Below are positions 59,801-64,000 of a stretch of DNA of 64,000 nucleotides, piece by piece. Numbering within the stretch: position 1 is the first letter of the stretch; each line of letters starts with the position of its first letter. A program made the position numbers and the translations under genes. Location: positions 117,860 to 181,859 of the forward strand of contig JAFLZI010000001.1 of NCBI GenBank assembly GCA_029785625.1, written 5' to 3'. This stretch comes from Nitrososphaerota archaeon (GTDB taxonomy: Archaea > Thermoproteota > Nitrososphaeria > Nitrososphaerales > UBA183). The notes under the pieces were generated by a model, which did not search any database, had not been told where the DNA came from, and worked only from the letters and a program-made list of their open reading frames with translations.

Positions 59801-59967
59801 TCTTCCCGTGCCACAAGGCCAGCCTCATCATCCCGCCCCCGACCATCCACCAGTATCCAATCGTGCCCGCTCGGGCGTCCACGGCGAACAGGCGTGGGCG
59901 TGCGCCCATGGGGCTCTCATCGCCCCGGTCGACGCCTTATTACGTCCCGGCACGCCGGAGAGGGCCC

Positions 59968-60477
59968 ATGGAGCTTCTGGAAGGAGAGGGTCTGAGGAGG
60001 CGCATGCTGGATGGCTACTCCAGGAACCCGAAGGGGTGGAGCTTCACAGTGTCGCCCTCGCTCGGTTCCGGGTTCTACGACGCAGTCGTCTCAGGGCCGG
60101 ACGGCACCTGGATGCTCAAGATAGACTCGATGTTCAAGCCCTTTCCGACGGTGCTCGGTTCTCTGGCCGAGGGGGGCGGGAGACCGCAGCCTGGGAGCGC
60201 GTTTCCCTACGGCTACAGGAGGCTCCCGCCCGGGCTGGTCCTCCGGCTGCTGGGAGGCGAAGGGCCGTCGCCGGAAGAAAAGATGCCGGCCAGCCTCGCG
60301 TCGGTGCTCGAATCAGAGCCCACGGTGCCTGAGGCTGGGAGCAGCTACGCGGAGGGGCCCATCGTCCTGACCATGCCCGGGACGGTGAGCCTGTCACAGA
60401 ATCAGAAGGAGGTCGATGCCAGGCTCGCCTCGGAGATGCGCAGGCTCCTTAAGAGCAGGTACCCGGCCTACGGCTGA
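59968..60477 (+). CDS. Hypothetical protein
   Basis: 169 residues from the ATG at 59968, 26 bases after CCTTATTACG. It contains LDGYSRNPKGWSFTVSPSLG and an Ala/Glu-rich end. The composition is consistent with coding and the tail has a helical KEVDARLASEMRRLLKSRY. No known family. An in-frame upstream ATG (59863) would lie inside the integrase remnant. Confidence 0.5.
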   Translation: MELLEGEGLRRRMLDGYSRNPKGWSFTVSPSLGSGFYDAVVSGPDGTWMLKIDSMFKPFPTVLGSLAEGGGRPQPGSAFPYGYRRLPPGLVLRLLGGEGPSPEEKMPASLASVLESEPTVPEAGSSYAEGPIVLTMPGTVSLSQNQKEVDARLASEMRRLLKSRYPAYG

Positions 60478-60950
60478 GCGGCGTCTCGCCTTTCCACCAC
60501 GACACCCTCCGGTCCCGGGGGCGCAACGCGGAGAGGCTCACTGAGCTGGAGCTGATTGCCTACGAGTTCTTCCATCACGTCCAGGACAGATTTTTCTGGG
60601 GTCCGAATACCAGCAATACCGCAATCGCGGATAAGCACAGGCTGAACGAATTCATGGAGGGTGCGGCCTTCCTTTTTGCGGCTCTCTGCGTTTCCCAACA
60701 TGCGGGTTAGTCCCACGCGCGGTCTACGGTTACATGTCCTCGACGGCACACATGACAAGGAGCGGGTTGGGGAACAGGCTGGCCCTCGCCGCGTTCGAGC
60801 TGAGCGACTTCGACGCCGGCAGGTTCAGAAAGAACTCTCTGGTCCACGGGTTCGTTAGTGTGCTTTGCGGTCGTAAGAAGCGAGAGCCCAAGGGAAGAAC
60901 AGGCCGCACCGACCGTGCATCGCAGTTGCCGCGCGGAAAGAGTTAAAATT
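60478..60950. other. Region without a clear gene
   Basis: About 470 bases. Short open frames exist on both strands but have no recognisable protein motif and no good promoter spacing. GTTAAAATT at 60942-60950 is probably the TATA of sua5. Confidence 0.35.
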
Positions 60951-60990
60951 CGTGGTGCGAAATTTCCGTGCAGATATCGACAGGATTCAC

Positions 60991-62067
60991 ATGACCACGA
61001 TAATAAGGATAGACCCTGTAAATCCGGAGCCGGAGAAGATAAGGGAGGCGGCTTCAGTCATAAGGCGCTCGGGCACGGTAGCCTTCCCGACAGAGACTGT
61101 TTACGGCCTCGGCGCAAGCGGCCTCGATGCCACTGCCTGCAGGAAGATATTCTCCATAAAGGGCAGGCCCGCGGACAACCCGCTCATACTCCACATCCGC
61201 AGCGCTAGCCGCCTCGGCGAGGTTGCCATGGACGCCGGCACCAAGGCCGCCAGGCTATCGAGGGCGGTCTGGCCCGGACCGCTGACTATGGTGCTCAGGA
61301 AGAATCCCCTGATTCCATCTGTGGTCACCGCAGGCCAGGACACTGTCGCCGTCAGGTGCCCAGCCCACAGGATAGCCCTGCGCCTTATAGGGGAGAGCGG
61401 CGTCCCCATAGCGGCCCCTAGCGCCAACATCTCTACCCGGCCCAGCCCCACGAAGTTCGAGCACGTCCTCCAAGACCTCGACGGGAAAGTCGATGTGATA
61501 ATAGACGGCGGCGACACAACCTTCGGCGTGGAGTCAACGATAATAGACATGACCTCGGAGCCGCCGACCCTGCTGAGGCCCGGCGCGTTCACGGTTGACG
61601 ACCTCGAGAAGTACGTCGGCAGAATCTCAGTGCCCAAGAGCCTGCACAACGGCGTGGCCGTTGGTCAGCCGCTTGCTCCCGGCATGAAGTACAGGCACTA
61701 CGCGCCGTCAAAGCGCCTTGCGCTTGCGGACCGCACCTCGGTCATGCTGCATGCGCCTGAGGTGGCCCGTGCCGCCCGCAAGAGGGTCGCCATTCTGTGC
61801 AGCATGGAGACCGCGGCCAGATTGGGTGCGCACGACGCGCAGAGCGCAACGATAATACAGCTGGGCAGCAGTAGCGACCTCTACGACGCGGCGAAGAACC
61901 TCTTCAATGCCTTCAGGGCCCTCGACAGGAGCAGCGCGGAGCTCGGCATAGTCGAGAGATTCGAGGAGCGTGGCCTCGGCCTGGCCATAATGAACAGGAT
62001 CTACAAGGCCACCGGTGGCCTCACCGTAAAAAACGCTAAGGAGCTAGCCATGCTTCTGGGCGGCTAG
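60991..62067 (+). CDS. sua5: Threonylcarbamoyl-AMP synthase (Sua5/YrdC)
   Basis: 358 residues. YrdC domain: SGTVAFPTETVYGLGASGLD, IFSIKGRPADNPLILHI, WPGPLTMVLRKN, VAVRCPAHRIALRLI and PSANISTRPSPT. The C-terminal Sua5 domain starts PGMKYRHYAPSKRL and ends GLGLAIMNRIYKAT. The enzyme makes the threonylcarbamoyl-AMP that KEOPS (with Pcc1 at 51 kb) transfers to tRNA. ATG at 60991 is chosen; an upstream GTG (60952) adds 13 unlike residues. It uses more AUA codons than most of the window. Confidence 0.93.
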   Translation: MTTIIRIDPVNPEPEKIREAASVIRRSGTVAFPTETVYGLGASGLDATACRKIFSIKGRPADNPLILHIRSASRLGEVAMDAGTKAARLSRAVWPGPLTMVLRKNPLIPSVVTAGQDTVAVRCPAHRIALRLIGESGVPIAAPSANISTRPSPTKFEHVLQDLDGKVDVIIDGGDTTFGVESTIIDMTSEPPTLLRPGAFTVDDLEKYVGRISVPKSLHNGVAVGQPLAPGMKYRHYAPSKRLALADRTSVMLHAPEVARAARKRVAILCSMETAARLGAHDAQSATIIQLGSSSDLYDAAKNLFNAFRALDRSSAELGIVERFEERGLGLAIMNRIYKATGGLTVKNAKELAMLLGG

Positions 62068-62339
62068 CCAGCAATCTCCAGTTTCCTTACCTCGACCTCG
62101 TTTATTTGGGTTATGTGGCGCAGCCGAGCCTGCATGCTAGCCTGTAGCTTGCCGTCTATTACCGCTGCGATGACCTCGTTTGCCGTGTGCTCCCCGGCGA
62201 AGCCGGCGGCGATCTCGTTCATCTCCTTCCTAAGGCCGATAAGTTTCATGTGCGTCGTCCTGCCCTTCGTGACGGCGAACATCTTCAGCACTATCCTAAC
62301 GTTGTCGCTCGTTGTGGCCTGCAGCACCGAGTCCGCCAT
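62064..62339 (-). CDS. Hypothetical protein, possibly 5'-truncated
   Basis: 91 residues (MADSVLQATTSDNVRIVLK ... INEVEVRKLEIAG). The coding-like frame continues upstream to about 62420 (LVSIEELYGYIRSLRRYRS) with no ATG, GTG or TTG, so the true protein is longer and its start is missing. The 3' end overlaps sua5 by 4 bases. Family not recognised. Confidence 0.45.
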   Translation of the reverse strand: MADSVLQATTSDNVRIVLKMFAVTKGRTTHMKLIGLRKEMNEIAAGFAGEHTANEVIAAVIDGKLQASMQARLRHITQINEVEVRKLEIAG

Positions 62340-62454
62340 GCTCCTGTAGCGCCTTAGCGACCTGATGTAGCCGTAGAGCTCCTCTATCGAGACCAGCCTA
62401 GGTGAGAAAACGAGTCGACTATCTAATCCTCACTAGGGCATGAGGAGATACCTG

Positions 62455-62472
62455 GGCGGGAGACTCCGCCCG
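62455..62472. repeat. Inverted repeat at the compositional break
   Basis: GGGCGG-GAGACT-CCGCCC forms a perfect 6-base inverted repeat. It lies exactly where the high-GC region changes to the lower-GC end and where two genes appear cut. Confidence 0.4.
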
Positions 62473-62898
62473 TCATATGACTAGATTAGCATGATTCACA
62501 ACTCCCGCGGCAGTGGGCTCGACAACCCGGAAATACTCGAATGAAAAGCCCATTCGTCGAAGAAGCTGTGTGAATCTGTTGACGGGATCCTTGAGATTTG
62601 CCGAGAGAGCACCAGTCTCCTTATCATACCTTATGGTAAGGACGATGTAGTCCACACGCTGACTTTCGCCTTTAGCAATTCTAACCCCCGCCAGCAGGTT
62701 ACGTCTGTAGCGAGACAAGCGCCGCGCGTGGCTTGGCGTCGGGTGCACACGGTCGGGACCTAGAGGGCACGGCCTGGGGTCGAGATCCTGAAGTAGTCCT
62801 TCAACACGTGCAATCCGTCGCCGTGACTGTTGCGTTGTGTCATTGGTATGAACGCTTATAATCGTAAAGAGACAATGTTTGCTGGCGCGAATGAACAA
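62473..62898 (-). pseudogene. Rep-like fragment (possible replication protein remnant)
   Basis: The frame from a TTG at 62898 encodes a basic N-terminus and then VDYIVLTIRYDKETGALSAN and FSFEYFRVVEPTAAGVVNHA, ending at a TGA right after HANLVI. The pattern (E-x-T-x-x-G-V-x-x-H) resembles the HUH motif region of rolling-circle Rep proteins, though the second His is Asn. The C-terminal half of such a protein is absent. Low certainty. Confidence 0.3.
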
Positions 62899-62961
62899 GC
62901 TGGAAGAGTTCGATAGATTCTCCCAGACATGTTCCCCCTCCGAATCAGTACACGAGGCAAG

Positions 62962-64000
62962 ATGATGGCAAATATGAATGAAGCACCCGGATATCACGCC
63001 ATACCAATCACTGTAGCCTATGGTGATGGAATCGGCCCGGAGATCATGGAAGCAACACTTGGTATTATCAACGCAGGTGGGGCTAGCCTGGCAATAGAGA
63101 CCATTCAGATAGGCGAATCTGTGTACCATAAGGGAATCACTGCCGGCATCGAATCTTCAGCATGGGACTCGTTGCGCCGAACGAAGGTGTTCTTGAAAGC
63201 CCCGATCACCACACCGGAGGGCGGGGGGTTCAAGAGTCTCAACGTTACGGTCCGCAAGACGCTCGGGCTATTTGCCAATGTTCGCCCTTGTCCAGCCTAT
63301 GCTCCGTTCGTAGCTACAAGACACCCCGATATGGATGTAGTGATTATCCGAGAAAATGAGGAAGATGTCTATGGCGGTATCGAGCATCGGCAGACTGATG
63401 AGGTGGTGCAATGTCTCAAGCTCATCACTCGACCTGGATCGGAGCGGATAATCCGATACGCCTTCGAGTACGCCAGGCGCTACGGTCGTCACAAGGTGAC
63501 ATGTTTTACGAAAGACAACATAATGAAACTTACTGATGGCACCTTTCACAAAGTGTTTGACGAGGTGGCCTCCGAGTATCAAGACATAACGAGCGAGCAC
63601 TGGATTGTCGACATTGGAGCAGCCAAGCTGGCCGATTCTCCTGAGCAATTTGACGTGATTGTAATGCCGAACCTCTACGGAGATATCCTTTCTGATGTAG
63701 CTGCGCAGATAGCCGGTTCGGTCGGTTTGGCGGGAAGTGCGAATATCGGTAGCGAGGTGGCCATGTTCGAGGCGGTCCACGGCTCAGCCCCGAGACGAGC
63801 CGGACAGAACGTAGCCAATCCATCGGGGCTACTGCTTGCAGCCGTACAGATGCTAGTACACATTGGTCAAGGCGACGTAGCTGCCAGAGTGCACAACGCT
63901 TGGTTGAAAACGATCGAAGACGGGATCCACACATATGATATTTATGATCCCGCTGTATCTAAGGAGAAGGTGGGTACGCGAGAGTTTGCGGCCGCCGTGA
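62962..64000 (+). CDS. icd: Isocitrate dehydrogenase, bacterial type (partial)
   Basis: The gene runs off the window; 346 residues visible. TVAYGDGIGPEIMEATLGII starts the fold, then VFLKAPITTPEGGGFKSLNV, DVVIIRENEEDVYGGIEHRQ, TCFTKDNIMKLTDGTFHKVF, MPNLYGDILSDVAAQIAGSV and FEAVHGSAP. The substrate-binding arginines and metal aspartates are intact. It converts isocitrate to 2-oxoglutarate. The sequence type is that of Rickettsia/Chlamydia-like enzymes and its GC (near 50%) is lower than the rest. Confidence 0.92.
   Translation, partial: MMANMNEAPGYHAIPITVAYGDGIGPEIMEATLGIINAGGASLAIETIQIGESVYHKGITAGIESSAWDSLRRTKVFLKAPITTPEGGGFKSLNVTVRKTLGLFANVRPCPAYAPFVATRHPDMDVVIIRENEEDVYGGIEHRQTDEVVQCLKLITRPGSERIIRYAFEYARRYGRHKVTCFTKDNIMKLTDGTFHKVFDEVASEYQDITSEHWIVDIGAAKLADSPEQFDVIVMPNLYGDILSDVAAQIAGSVGLAGSANIGSEVAMFEAVHGSAPRRAGQNVANPSGLLLAAVQMLVHIGQGDVAARVHNAWLKTIEDGIHTYDIYDPAVSKEKVGTREFAAAV

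Noticed and set aside
63162..63934. Several frames of 60-170 codons on both strands at the window end
   Set aside because: They are shadows of the isocitrate dehydrogenase gene, which is continuous from 62962 to the edge.
1..64000. CRISPR arrays, rRNA genes and an origin
   Set aside because: No regularly spaced repeats, no rRNA-like sequence and no Orc1/Cdc6 gene with origin repeats were seen.

Overview
The window looks like high-GC chromosome from an archaeon of the Thaumarchaeota/Nitrososphaeria side of TACK. Evidence: thermosome, proteasome alpha subunit, SBDS, exosome Rrp4/Rrp41/Rrp42, prefoldin beta, L37Ae, KEOPS Pcc1, aEF-2, NurA/HerA, geranylgeranyl reductase, CTP-dependent riboflavin kinases, an ESCRT-III (CdvB-type) protein, and bulge-helix-bulge (BHB) introns. 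Many genes lie about 25 bases downstream of a TATA-like box and start with ATG, GTG or TTG, which suggests mostly leaderless transcripts. The lineage is inferred from gene content only.

Layout. 0-3.6 kb: citrate synthase end, CBS protein and nuoABCD. 3.6-13.6 kb: EamA transporter, MscL, ESCRT-III, a TrmB-type regulator divergent from a geranylgeranyl reductase, TetR regulator, thermosome, pterin dehydratase and small unknowns. 13.7-17.3 kb: NurA-HerA repair pair. 17.3-28 kb: transporters, HxlR regulator, HtrA protease, sugar nucleotidyltransferase, ABC exporter, arginase, and a decayed patch near 19 kb. 28-33.2 kb: an unfamiliar cluster of a winged-helix regulator, a P-loop-less ATPase-like protein, a RadA-like ATPase, a membrane protein, a second winged-helix protein and a HerA-like ATPase. 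33.2-37.9 kb: a lower-GC island with a LAGLIDADG-like protein, a frameshifted DNA methyltransferase-Mrr fusion, a MITE and an IS5-like element.

37.96-40.18 kb holds the main discovery: the aEF-2 gene is interrupted in its GTPase P-loop by 32 bases that fold as a canonical BHB intron. Removing it at the two predicted sites restores an intact EF-2 of 730 residues. 40.2-48.9 kb: M1 aminopeptidase, flavin reductase, and a tightly overlapping operon for an ECF transporter (probably riboflavin) that also carries an XPF-type nuclease and an F420:NADP oxidoreductase. It is divergent from an RbkR-type regulator/kinase and next to a second riboflavin kinase. 49-55 kb: the archaeal proteasome-exosome superoperon. 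55-60 kb: amidotransferase, JAMM protease, endonuclease IV and others, then a tRNA-Lys(UUU) with two non-canonical introns and an integrase remnant beside it.

The end of the window (after about 62.4 kb) changes character. GC drops and a bacterial-type isocitrate dehydrogenase runs off the edge, so this part is either horizontally acquired or an assembly join.
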